Positions 18,009-25,289 of a stretch of 64,000 nt of DNA are shown piece after piece. The position numbers and the translations under genes are program-made. A model generated the notes under the pieces. The model was not told the origin of the DNA and searched no databases. It saw only the letters and a list, made by a program, of their open reading frames with translations. Where the stretch lies: assembly GCA_900542325.1 (NCBI GenBank), contig UQMY01000002.1:30858-94857 (forward strand), written 5' to 3'. Origin of the DNA: an uncultured Collinsella sp. (GTDB taxonomy: Bacteria; Actinomycetota; Coriobacteriia; Coriobacteriales; Coriobacteriaceae). Every line of letters starts with the position of its first letter. Positions within the stretch are counted from its first letter, which is position 1.

Positions 18009-18974
18009 CTAAAAATTCCTATCGAGGAAGTCGTCGACCGTATTCCAGTAGAGCTCGGGGTCAACTTGCGCGCTCTTGGCGTGGGTGGCGCCGTGGATAG
18101 TGAGCTTCTGTTTAACCTTGCTGGCGCACGCCTCGTAGTTTTGGTCGAGCATACTGTACGGCACAAAGGTGTCCTGGTCGCCGTGGATAAACAGCATGGG
18201 AACCGTCGCGTGTTTGAGTTGCTCCACACTGCTCGCCTTATGAAAGTCGTAGCCTGCGCGCACGTTGCATACCAGGTTGGCCACATCGAGCAAGGGAAAA
18301 CTGGGCAGGCCAAATACATCCTTGAGCTGCAGAGAAAACTCGTCCCAAACGCTTGTATAGCCGCAGTCCTCGATAATGCATTTCACATTTGCGGGCAGAG
18401 ATTCCCCCGCTACGTTCATGGCAGTCGCCGCGCCCATCGACTCGCCAAAGACCAGGATGCGCGCCTTGGGATCGGCCGCAACAATCCGCCCGATCCACGC
18501 GACGACATCGAGTCGCTCGGGCCAGCCCATGCCGATGTAGTCACCGCCGGAACGCTCGTGGGCGCGGGCGGCGGGTGCGAGTACGTTCATGCCGCGGTCG
18601 TGGAATCGCTTGACGTATCGGGCCATACCGATGGGCTCGTTGGTATATCCATGCAGGCAGACGGCGTAGTCGTGCGTGCTCTCCGACGCAGCAAAATACC
18701 AGGCGGCAAGCTCGGTCCCGTCGTCCGCGGTGAGGCTGCTGCTCTCGCGGTTTTCCTTAAACCACGCCCGTGCCTCGCCCTCCTCGGCGTCAATCTGCTC
18801 GCCCTTTTCGGCGTCCTTGCCGTCCTGCATCATCTTCATGGTGTATGGCGCGCGGGGATTCAGCGCGAAGTCAAACAGAAAGTTGCCGGCAAACCCCAGC
18901 AGCGCGACAACGACTACCAACGTAACAATGCCGGCTATCTTGAACTTTCGATGGGGGCGTGCGCTTTGAGGCAT
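18009..18974 (-). CDS. Membrane-anchored alpha/beta hydrolase
   Basis: This 321-residue protein has a single N-terminal transmembrane anchor (about 13-32) and an alpha/beta-hydrolase domain outside the membrane. The nucleophile elbow GESMGAATA, an acidic segment IHGDQDTFVP and a late histidine (ATHAKS) supply a plausible Ser-Asp-His triad. An oxyanion-type CLHGYTNEP precedes. Relatives are lipases, esterases or bacterial bem46-like proteins of unknown substrate. AAGGAG precedes the ATG at proper spacing. It is divergent from the hemolysin-III gene, across a region with two matching palindromes. Confidence 0.85.
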   Translation of the reverse strand: MPQSARPHRKFKIAGIVTLVVVVALLGFAGNFLFDFALNPRAPYTMKMMQDGKDAEKGEQIDAEEGEARAWFKENRESSSLTADDGTELAAWYFAASESTHDYAVCLHGYTNEPIGMARYVKRFHDRGMNVLAPAARAHERSGGDYIGMGWPERLDVVAWIGRIVAADPKARILVFGESMGAATAMNVAGESLPANVKCIIEDCGYTSVWDEFSLQLKDVFGLPSFPLLDVANLVCNVRAGYDFHKASSVEQLKHATVPMLFIHGDQDTFVPYSMLDQNYEACASKVKQKLTIHGATHAKSAQVDPELYWNTVDDFLDRNF

Positions 18975-18994
18975 TTACGGTTCTCCTTAAAGAT

Positions 18995-19053
18995 GTTAAT
19001 ACATCAACATTTAATGCAAGCGCATTATGGACGTTCACCGTTGATGCGTCAAC
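18995..19053. promoter_or_regulatory. Pair of 14-bp operator-like palindromes
   Basis: GTTAATACATCAAC (18995-19008) and GTTGATGCGTCAAC (19040-19053) share the pattern GTTrATryrTCAAC and lie 45 bases apart, between the divergent hydrolase and hemolysin-III genes. They look like twin sites for a dimeric repressor. Confidence 0.5.
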
Positions 19054-19160
19054 AGGCAAAGAATGGGTAAACAAAGGGTCACGTATGGTGCAAATTTCGC
19101 ACGCACCCAGACGCTTTGATATAGTGTTGAGAACTCTTTACGTTGGAGGATGTAACCGGC

Positions 19161-19844
19161 ATGTCCGATTCGAGCGACAGTTCTAAGCCGCGACCCAAGA
19201 CCGCGGCCGTTCCACACTACACGGTGGGTGAGGAGATCATGAACTCCGTCACCCATGGTGTCGGCTGTCTGCTGGGTATCGCGGGCCTGGTGCTCCTGAT
19301 TGTATTCGCTGCCCTGCGCGGCGGAGGCCCGGCCCACATGGCTGCGGCAATTGTCTATGGCGTCAGCATTATCCTCGAATACCTAGCCTCCACGCTCTAC
19401 CACGCGATTCAGCCCGCGCGCGCCAAGCGCGTGTTTCGCATCATCGACCACAGCTGCATCTACTTGCTTATTGCCGGCAGCTATACGCCGTTTTGCCTCA
19501 TCACGCTCGCAAACGACGGCGGCCCTGCGCTGTTCTTTGCCGTATGGGCCATCGCCATTATCGGCATCGCCCTCGAGTGCTTTATGCGCGAACGTCAACC
19601 GCACTGGGTAAGTGGCCTGGTCTACTTGCTGATGGGCTGGCTCGTTGTCTTTAAGCTGCCCGAACTTGTGGCACTGCTCAACCCCGTGGCACTTGCCCTG
19701 CTCGCCGTCGGCGGCGTGTGCTACACCGCGGGCGTGCCGTTCTATATCGCCAAAAACGTGCGCTATCTGCACAGTATTTTCCACTTGTGGGTGCTCGCCG
19801 GCAGCATCTTCCAGTTCATGGCGGTGATCCTCTTCGTAATCTAG
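19161..19844 (+). CDS. Hemolysin III family membrane protein
   Basis: This 227-residue, seven-helix membrane protein has the family motifs NSVTHGVGCLLG, STLYHA, RIIDHSCIYLLIAGSYTPF and the final FHLWVLAGSIFQF, whose histidines and acidic residues form the metal-hydrolase-like site of the PAQR/YqfA superfamily. The hemolysin name is historical, and most bacterial members probably act on membrane lipids. ATG 19161 has GGAGGA 10 bases upstream; the in-frame TTG at 19143 is less likely. Confidence 0.88.
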   Translation: MSDSSDSSKPRPKTAAVPHYTVGEEIMNSVTHGVGCLLGIAGLVLLIVFAALRGGGPAHMAAAIVYGVSIILEYLASTLYHAIQPARAKRVFRIIDHSCIYLLIAGSYTPFCLITLANDGGPALFFAVWAIAIIGIALECFMRERQPHWVSGLVYLLMGWLVVFKLPELVALLNPVALALLAVGGVCYTAGVPFYIAKNVRYLHSIFHLWVLAGSIFQFMAVILFVI

Positions 19845-19952
19845 CGACCGCGCCCATGCCCTCGCTTCCACGGGCGACCGGCGCAATTGCCCTATCCGTC
19901 ACCTACGCTTACTACCCAACGTCCCGAATCTTGGAGGTTCGAGAAACTCCCG

Positions 19953-21326
19953 ATGGACATAACCATCTCCCTTATCACCACCCTCGTTTTGACCCTCATC
20001 AACGGCTACTTCTCTATGTCCGAGATGGCGCTCACCACGGCCAAGCGCGCCGTGCTGGAGCATGAAGCCGAGGAAGGCGACAAGCGCGCCGAGCGTGCCA
20101 TTAAGCTGGCTGCCGACTCCGACCAGCTGCTCGCCACCATCCAGGTCGCCATCACGCTCGTGGGCTTCGCCTCGTCCGCCGTTGCCTCGACGAGCCTGTC
20201 CGACCCGCTCGCCACGTGGCTCATGAGCTTTGGCATCGCGCCGCTCTCCGCCATCGCGCGCGGCCTGGCGCCGGTCATCATCACCGTCGCGGTCGCCTTC
20301 GTGTCCATCGTGATCGGTGAGCTCGTGCCCAAGCGCATCGGCCTCGCTAACGCTGAGGGCGTATCCAAACAGGTCGTGGGACCGCTCTCCGTGTTCCAAA
20401 AGATCGCCCGTCCGCTCGTGTGGCTGACTGGCGCTTGCTCCGATGGCCTGGCCCGCATTCTGCGCATCAAGAGCGCCGACGACCGGCAGAACGTCTCGGA
20501 AGAAGAGATCAAGTACATGGTCTCGGAGCAGGACGACCTGCTCGACGAGGAAAAGCGTATGATCCACGAGATCTTCGACCTGGGCGACACCGTTGCCCGC
20601 GAGGTCATGGTGCCGCGCGTGGACACCACCATGTGCGAGGACGACGAGACGGTCGCCGACGTGCTGTCTACCATGCGCCAGACCGGCTTTAGCCGCATCC
20701 CCGTCTATCACGAGGATCCCGACAACGTCGCGGGCATCGCGCACATTAAGGACCTGATCCAGCCCGCGCTCGACGGCAAGGGCGACCAGCCCATCGCCGG
20801 CTTTTTGCGCGACGCCACCTTTGTGCCCGACACCAAGGACATCCTGCCGCTGCTGTCCGAGATGCAGACCTCGCACGACCAGATCGTGGTCGTCGTGGAT
20901 GAGTACGGCGGCACGGCCGGCATCATCACCATCGAGGACATCGTCGAGGAGATCGTGGGCGAGATCGAGGACGAGTTCGACCCCGACAACAAGTACCTCA
21001 CGCGCCTTTCGCGCCGCGAGTGGCTCGTCGATGGGCGTTTTTCGTGCGATGACGCGATTGAGCTTGGTTGGCCGCTCGAGGAAAGCGATGATTATGAGAC
21101 CATCGCCGGCTGGATTTTGGAGCTTTGCGACTCGGTGCCCGACATCGGAGAGGTGTTTGAGGTCGCGGGGTACAAGTTTAAAGTGCAGTCGATGCGTGGC
21201 CAGCGCATCTCGCTCATTCGCGTGATCGCTCCGGCCGAAACCGATAAGAAGGATTCCGAGTCTTCGGTAGACGAGCCGACGACGTCGGGTGCGGGTTCCG
21301 CGAATCCGCACGACGGCGACGAGTAG
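19953..21326 (+). CDS. CNNM/CorC-type transporter-associated protein
   Basis: This 457-residue protein has an N-terminal DUF21/CNNM membrane domain (about 1-190), two CBS domains (about 205-330; VSEEEIKYMVSEQ, REVMVPRVDT, DEYGGTAGIITIEDIVEEI) and a C-terminal CorC_HlyC domain (about 345-435). CNNM/CorC proteins export magnesium or sense it, with the CBS pair binding Mg-ATP. The start has a GGAGG about 14 bases away, longer than ideal. It sits in a window with three other magnesium-type genes, and the next gene starts 24 bases downstream. Confidence 0.9.
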   Translation: MDITISLITTLVLTLINGYFSMSEMALTTAKRAVLEHEAEEGDKRAERAIKLAADSDQLLATIQVAITLVGFASSAVASTSLSDPLATWLMSFGIAPLSAIARGLAPVIITVAVAFVSIVIGELVPKRIGLANAEGVSKQVVGPLSVFQKIARPLVWLTGACSDGLARILRIKSADDRQNVSEEEIKYMVSEQDDLLDEEKRMIHEIFDLGDTVAREVMVPRVDTTMCEDDETVADVLSTMRQTGFSRIPVYHEDPDNVAGIAHIKDLIQPALDGKGDQPIAGFLRDATFVPDTKDILPLLSEMQTSHDQIVVVVDEYGGTAGIITIEDIVEEIVGEIEDEFDPDNKYLTRLSRREWLVDGRFSCDDAIELGWPLEESDDYETIAGWILELCDSVPDIGEVFEVAGYKFKVQSMRGQRISLIRVIAPAETDKKDSESSVDEPTTSGAGSANPHDGDE

Positions 21327-21350
21327 GACAAGGAAGAGTAGGGGAGAGTT

Positions 21351-22184
21351 ATGGCAGGCCTGTTCAACATCCTTAAGGTCACCGTCAGCGAGGACAAGAT
21401 CTGCGCGCACGTGCTGGTGAACCCCGGCATGCCGCTCATGACCTCGGAGGATATCGAGGCCACGGCGCGCGTGTACTACCTGGTGCCGGCGATTGCCAAG
21501 CACCTGTGCCTGGGCGATTCCGGCCGCGAGTTCCAGGACTGCATGGGTCAGACCGAGCTCTGCCACCTGCTGGAGCACGTGACGGTCGAGCTCATGAACG
21601 AGACCGGTCTTGCCGGTAGCATCTCGTGCGGCCGCACGCGCGTAAGCGAGCATGACGAGCGTGTCTTTGAGGTCGAGCTTTCGTGTCCCGACGACGCACT
21701 GGCCATCGGTGCGCTGTCGTCGGCCACCTTTATGATGGACTGGGCCTATCTGCACGCCGACCAGCCGGCTCCCGATGTGGACGGTACGGTCGCGGGTCTG
21801 CGCAACCTGGTGCTAGGCATGCGCGCCGAGGCCGAGGGCAAGGATCCTCACGAGGCCGTCGCTGCTGCGAACGGCGAAGATGCTGCCGAGGACGAGGGCG
21901 CTGACGAGGGCGATGTGCCGATCGACGCCGAGCCCGTTGCCGATGCGACCGCCGAGCCCGTTCCCACCGAGCCCCAGGGCGTCCCCAACTTTGACGACGA
22001 GCCCCAGGTGGCGATTGATACCGAGGGCGCGGTTGCCGAGAACCACGAGGCCTCCGCTGCCGTCTTTGGCGGTGCGGCAACGGCTTCGTCCGGCTCGGCG
22101 CACGAGGGCAACTTGCCGCTCGTCGATGGCGCCGGCGAAGACCCGGCCGCCACGGTGGCCATGCCGGTTGCGCCTCAGGAGTAG
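21351..22184 (+). CDS. Cyanophycin-synthetase N-domain-like protein
   Basis: The first 150 or so of these 277 residues resemble the N-terminal domain of cyanophycin synthetase. The stretch ELCHLLEHVTVELMNETG, then CGRTRVSEHDERVFEVE, parallels the HxxEHxxxELQxLAG and GRTRxT...Y.VxF motifs of that enzyme. No ATP-grasp or Mur-ligase domain follows. Instead there is an acidic Ala/Glu/Pro-rich tail from about 155 to 277 with no predicted fold. The gene follows the CorC-type gene by 24 bases and may share its transcript. The resemblance is read by eye, so the function is unassigned. Confidence 0.6.
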   Translation: MAGLFNILKVTVSEDKICAHVLVNPGMPLMTSEDIEATARVYYLVPAIAKHLCLGDSGREFQDCMGQTELCHLLEHVTVELMNETGLAGSISCGRTRVSEHDERVFEVELSCPDDALAIGALSSATFMMDWAYLHADQPAPDVDGTVAGLRNLVLGMRAEAEGKDPHEAVAAANGEDAAEDEGADEGDVPIDAEPVADATAEPVPTEPQGVPNFDDEPQVAIDTEGAVAENHEASAAVFGGAATASSGSAHEGNLPLVDGAGEDPAATVAMPVAPQE

Positions 22185-22320
22185 GCTCACTCGCTTATCA
22201 CCATCATGTACCTGCGCTTTTACCGTACGCAGATGAGCGCGACGGCAAGTGTTGCGCTGCGGGTATAATGGACAGCATTCAAACGGTGGGCATCGAGGTG
22301 CCCGCAGGAGAGGAATGATC

Positions 22321-22710
22321 ATGGGAAAGACTTTCAGCTTTGTCTCCGGTGCGCTCTTTGGTGCTGCCGCCGGCGCTATCATCGGCGTTGCTCTGGCCCC
22401 GCGCTCGGGTGCCGAGACCCGCGCCATGGCCGCCGATATCGCCAACGATGCCTGGGACAACATGCGTGACACCTACGAGCACAGTGCCGAGGAGGCTCGT
22501 GCCGCGGTCAACGACTTTGGTCCGATGGTCGACGCCAAGACCGATGACCTGCGCGCCAAGGTCGACCTGGCCCGCGAGCGCATGGACCAGCTTCGCGAGC
22601 AGCTCAACGACGCCATCTCGGGCGGCAACGTGACGCCCGCTGCTGACGTCGTGGTCGAGAACGTCGCTGAGGCCGACACCGAGGCCGCGGAGCCCTCGAC
22701 CGAGGCATAA
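22321..22710 (+). CDS. YtxH-domain protein
   Basis: This 129-residue protein starts with a glycine/alanine-rich membrane helix (FVSGALFGAAAGAIIGVALAP, about 6-26) followed by RSGAETR, the YtxH hallmark. A long amphipathic alpha-helical region then leads to an acidic end. Such proteins are general-stress-associated and of unknown mechanism. ATG 22321 is 7 bases after AGGAGAGG, which rules out the ATG at 22315. The stop overlaps the next start (TAATG). Confidence 0.8.
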   Translation: MGKTFSFVSGALFGAAAGAIIGVALAPRSGAETRAMAADIANDAWDNMRDTYEHSAEEARAAVNDFGPMVDAKTDDLRAKVDLARERMDQLREQLNDAISGGNVTPAADVVVENVAEADTEAAEPSTEA

Positions 22711-23465
22711 TGCGCGCAGGGGATTTTGTCGGCGTCAAGGTTTATCGCAAACCTGCCGAAGACAAGCGCACCAAAAAGGATGGCACGCCGCGCAGCCCTA
22801 AAAAGCTCGGCAAGATTCACTTTCCCGTCTTTACCCCGGGCGGCACGCGCGTGGTGGGCTTTATGGTCCGCCAGTCCGATATCGCGGGTATGATCGAGCG
22901 TCCCGACCGCTTTGTGGCGCTCGATGCCATCGGCGTCTATGAGGGTGCTGTCGCGGTCGACGACGTCAAGGGCACCTACGATGCCGCCGCGGCCAAGCGC
23001 CTCGATATCAACCTGGACGATTGCATCATCTGGGTTGGCATGGATGTGCGCACGGAATCGGGCGATGTCGTGGGCTACTGCTCGGACGTTGAGTTCAAAC
23101 CGCGTTCGGGCATTGTGCAGACGTTCTATGTGACCGCCAGCGCCGCATCGAGCATGTTGGTGGGCGACACGCAGGTGCCGCCGACGATGCTGCGCGGCTA
23201 CGAGAACGGCGCAATGATTGTTTCGGACGAGGTCAAGGCGCTCGGGTATTCGGGCGGCGCGGCCGCCAAGGCTGCCGAGGCCAGTGTCGTGGTGGGCGAT
23301 AAGGTCAAGAAGGGCGCCAAGGTGCTCGATGACAAGGGATCGGTCGCCGTGGACAAGGGTAGCCGCGCACTGGGCAAGCAGCTCGGCAAGACGCGCGGTA
23401 TGTTCAAGGCCTTTAAGGACGAATATCAAAAGGCGAGCGGGGGCTCGTCAAAAGCTAGCAAATAG
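22710..23465 (+). CDS. PRC-barrel-like protein
   Basis: This 251-residue protein overlaps the YtxH stop by one base and is surely coupled to it. Residues 1 to about 190 contain two stretches compatible with PRC-barrel folds (LGKIHFPVFTPGGTRVVGFMV and RTESGDVVGYCSDVEF), which often tether proteins to membranes or RNA. The last 60 residues are basic and Ala/Gly-rich. No enzyme motif is visible. A joint membrane or envelope role with the YtxH partner is inference. Confidence 0.65.
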   Translation: MRAGDFVGVKVYRKPAEDKRTKKDGTPRSPKKLGKIHFPVFTPGGTRVVGFMVRQSDIAGMIERPDRFVALDAIGVYEGAVAVDDVKGTYDAAAAKRLDINLDDCIIWVGMDVRTESGDVVGYCSDVEFKPRSGIVQTFYVTASAASSMLVGDTQVPPTMLRGYENGAMIVSDEVKALGYSGGAAAKAAEASVVVGDKVKKGAKVLDDKGSVAVDKGSRALGKQLGKTRGMFKAFKDEYQKASGGSSKASK

Positions 23466-23486
23466 CGACGTACCAAATGATGGGAG

Positions 23487-23516
23487 GCGAGCCGGAGACA
23501 TGTTGCTCCGGCTCGC
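23487..23516 (+). terminator. Hairpin after the YtxH/PRC pair
   Basis: GCGAGCCGGAG and CTCCGGCTCGC form an 11-bp stem with an eight-base loop. There is no T run, but the position between genes fits termination or attenuation. Confidence 0.55.
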
Positions 23517-23537
23517 TGTGTTTATGGGGGAGGGCAC

Positions 23538-24944
23538 ATGCGCCAAAACGGATCCAATGTTAACGGGCGATCGAGTGCGCGCCCGACGGCGCGTCGCGAC
23601 TTGGGGCAGCTGCCCAGCGGCCAGCGCCGCCGTCGTCGTAAGCCCGGCGCGATGTACCTCAACCATAGCCGTGGGTTTAGCGACCGCAGCGCGCGCATCG
23701 GCAACGGGCGCTCGCCGCGCCGACCGTCCCGTCTGCCCTATGCGCTTATCGCCGTGGGTTGCGCGCTCGTGCTGTTTATCGCTGCCGTCGTGGGCTACGT
23801 CAACCGCAGCGTGGACGTGGAACTCAACGGGCAAAAGACCGCGGTGCGCGTGGGTTCTACGTTGCAGAATCTTATCGACGATCAAAGCCTGACCGAAACG
23901 TATGACGCCGGCGATCTGCTGGCCGTCGACGACAGCGTGCTTAAGCGCCATGGCGGCGAAAAGCTGTCGGTGAAGATCGACGGCAAGCGCGTGAAGCAAG
24001 GCAAATGGGATAGTCGCGAACTTGAGGGCGGCGAGAAGGTGACGGTCAAGGATGGCCGTAACACCTACGAAAAGCACGAGGTCCAGGCCACGACTATCGA
24101 GCCAAAGCTCAAGGTCGAGGGCACGGGTGCCATTGAGTATGTCAAAACCTGGGGTGTCCAGGGCCGCTCCGAGGTGTGGGTTGGTGAGCAGTCGGGCAAG
24201 ACGCAGGACCGCGGCGAGGTTGTGCCCGCCACCGATTGCGTCGTTGCGTGCGCCAGCGTGGCGCCCAAGGGCAACAAAAAGTACGTGGCGCTGACGTTTG
24301 ACGAGGGTCCGAGCGGCGCCACCAAACAGATCTTGCAGGTGCTCAAGGAAAAGGGCGTTACCGCGACGTTCTTCCTTTCGGGCGATGCGGCCGAGGCCTC
24401 GCCTGCCACGGCCAAGGCGATTGTCGATGCCGGGTGCGAGATCGGATCCAACAGCTACAGCGACGATTCGCTCAAGGGTCAGGACCGTGAGACGGTACGC
24501 GAACAGATCACGAAAGGCACCGATGCGATTAAGTCGGCGACCGGCGTGAAGACGATGCTGCTGCGTGCTCCCTACGCTGCCTTTGACGAGCAAAACTGGA
24601 TTGATGCGATGGACCTGGTCTCCGCCGTGGTCTCGTGGAATATTGACTCGGGCGACTGGCTGCTCAACGGTGCCGACGAGCAGGTCTCAACGGTGCTCGA
24701 TTCGGTGACGCCGGGCAATATCGTGCTGCTCACCGATAGAGACGAATGCGCCGAGCAGACGCTCGAGGCGCTGCCGCAGATTATCGACGGTCTTGTCGCC
24801 GACGGATACAAGATCGTGACGCTCAGCGACCTGGTCAAGACGGACACATCGCTGAGCAAAAAGCTCACCTCGCTGACGAAGGTCACCATGCCCAAGGACG
24901 CCGTGTTCCCCCAACTTGCCGAGGACGATGACACCACAGAGTAG
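23538..24944 (+). CDS. NodB-fold protein with degenerate metal site
   Basis: This 468-residue protein has a basic N-terminus, one transmembrane helix (about 70-92), a DUF348/G5-like stretch (about 95-185) and a NodB polysaccharide-deacetylase fold from about 248 to 450. The catalytic landmarks are altered. TFDDGP reads TFDEGP (D255 kept, E256 changed), the HTxxH zinc motif reads N305-S-Y-S-D309, and the LLHD motif reads LLTD. Only the RAPY arginine motif is intact. Deacetylases need the Asp-His-His triad, so this is probably a pseudoenzyme that binds cell-wall glycan rather than cutting acetyl groups. GGGGGAG precedes the ATG at good spacing. Confidence 0.85.
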   Translation: MRQNGSNVNGRSSARPTARRDLGQLPSGQRRRRRKPGAMYLNHSRGFSDRSARIGNGRSPRRPSRLPYALIAVGCALVLFIAAVVGYVNRSVDVELNGQKTAVRVGSTLQNLIDDQSLTETYDAGDLLAVDDSVLKRHGGEKLSVKIDGKRVKQGKWDSRELEGGEKVTVKDGRNTYEKHEVQATTIEPKLKVEGTGAIEYVKTWGVQGRSEVWVGEQSGKTQDRGEVVPATDCVVACASVAPKGNKKYVALTFDEGPSGATKQILQVLKEKGVTATFFLSGDAAEASPATAKAIVDAGCEIGSNSYSDDSLKGQDRETVREQITKGTDAIKSATGVKTMLLRAPYAAFDEQNWIDAMDLVSAVVSWNIDSGDWLLNGADEQVSTVLDSVTPGNIVLLTDRDECAEQTLEALPQIIDGLVADGYKIVTLSDLVKTDTSLSKKLTSLTKVTMPKDAVFPQLAEDDDTTE

Positions 24945-24976
24945 TCATTGGGTAGTCGTTTAAGAACGTCCCCAAG
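24944..24976. repeat. GGGGAC-family module
   Basis: CATTGGGTAGTCGTTTAAGAACGTCCCCAA is a degenerate form of the module also seen at 16351 and 43044. The rest of the 328-base gap to 25272 is the leader region described next. Confidence 0.55.
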
Positions 24977-25058
24977 GGCTATGTCACGGATACGTCAGCG
25001 TTTGGTATGCCTGCAATGTGCAGCGCATAAATTCGATGCCGCAGGGCGATGCTGATGC

Positions 25059-25272
25059 TATAGTTACTGCGGTTAATGAGGGTCAAGAGAAAGGTTACAG
25101 GTGAAATCCAAACCTCGACCATACAGTCGATGACCCCATGCAGGTGCTTTTTGCGCATGCACGGGGTGTAAGCGTCGAGCGGCGTGCCGCCCGCGCATGC
25201 GTATACATATCCAGAAGCCCCCGGACGCCGCACGCGCGGCCGCGTCCGGAGGAATAATGATGGGGAGCACCA
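25059..25272 (+). promoter_or_regulatory. Structured 5' leader of the metal-transport operon
   Basis: A TATAGT at 25059-25064 would start RNA near 25071. GGGTCA (25080-25085) pairs with TGACCC (25131-25136) and encloses two hairpins, AGGTT/AACCT (25092/25111) and CGAC/GTCG (25116/25126). The same C run can instead pair with GGGG at 25163-25166, as the base of a hairpin with a five-T loop (25134-25166). A further CCGGACGC/GCGTCCGG hairpin (25221/25242) overlaps the ribosome site GGAGG at 25248-25252. Alternative pairing plus occlusion of the ribosome site is riboswitch-like. No named class was recognised. Confidence 0.5.
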
Positions 25273-25289
25273 TTGAATTATCTGAGTGA
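25257..25289 (+). CDS. Possible leader peptide MMGSTIELSE
   Basis: Ten codons follow the well-placed GGAGG at 25248 and end at TGA 25287-25289. They overlap the start of the MgtE-like gene in another frame. The stop lies one base before an in-frame ATG of that gene (25291), so translation could be coupled by re-initiation. Its translation is unproven. Confidence 0.3.
   Translation: MMGSTIELSE

Noticed and set aside
19161..21326. Hemolysin or toxin function for the two neighbouring genes
   Set aside because: The names are historical. The motifs indicate a PAQR-like membrane hydrolase and a CNNM/CorC metal-transport protein.
25092..25115. Cobalamin-riboswitch-like string AGGTGAAATCC in the leader
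   Set aside because: Only a few bases agree with the B12-box consensus; the conserved ACTG and GCCACT-type elements are missing and the genes are not cobalamin related.
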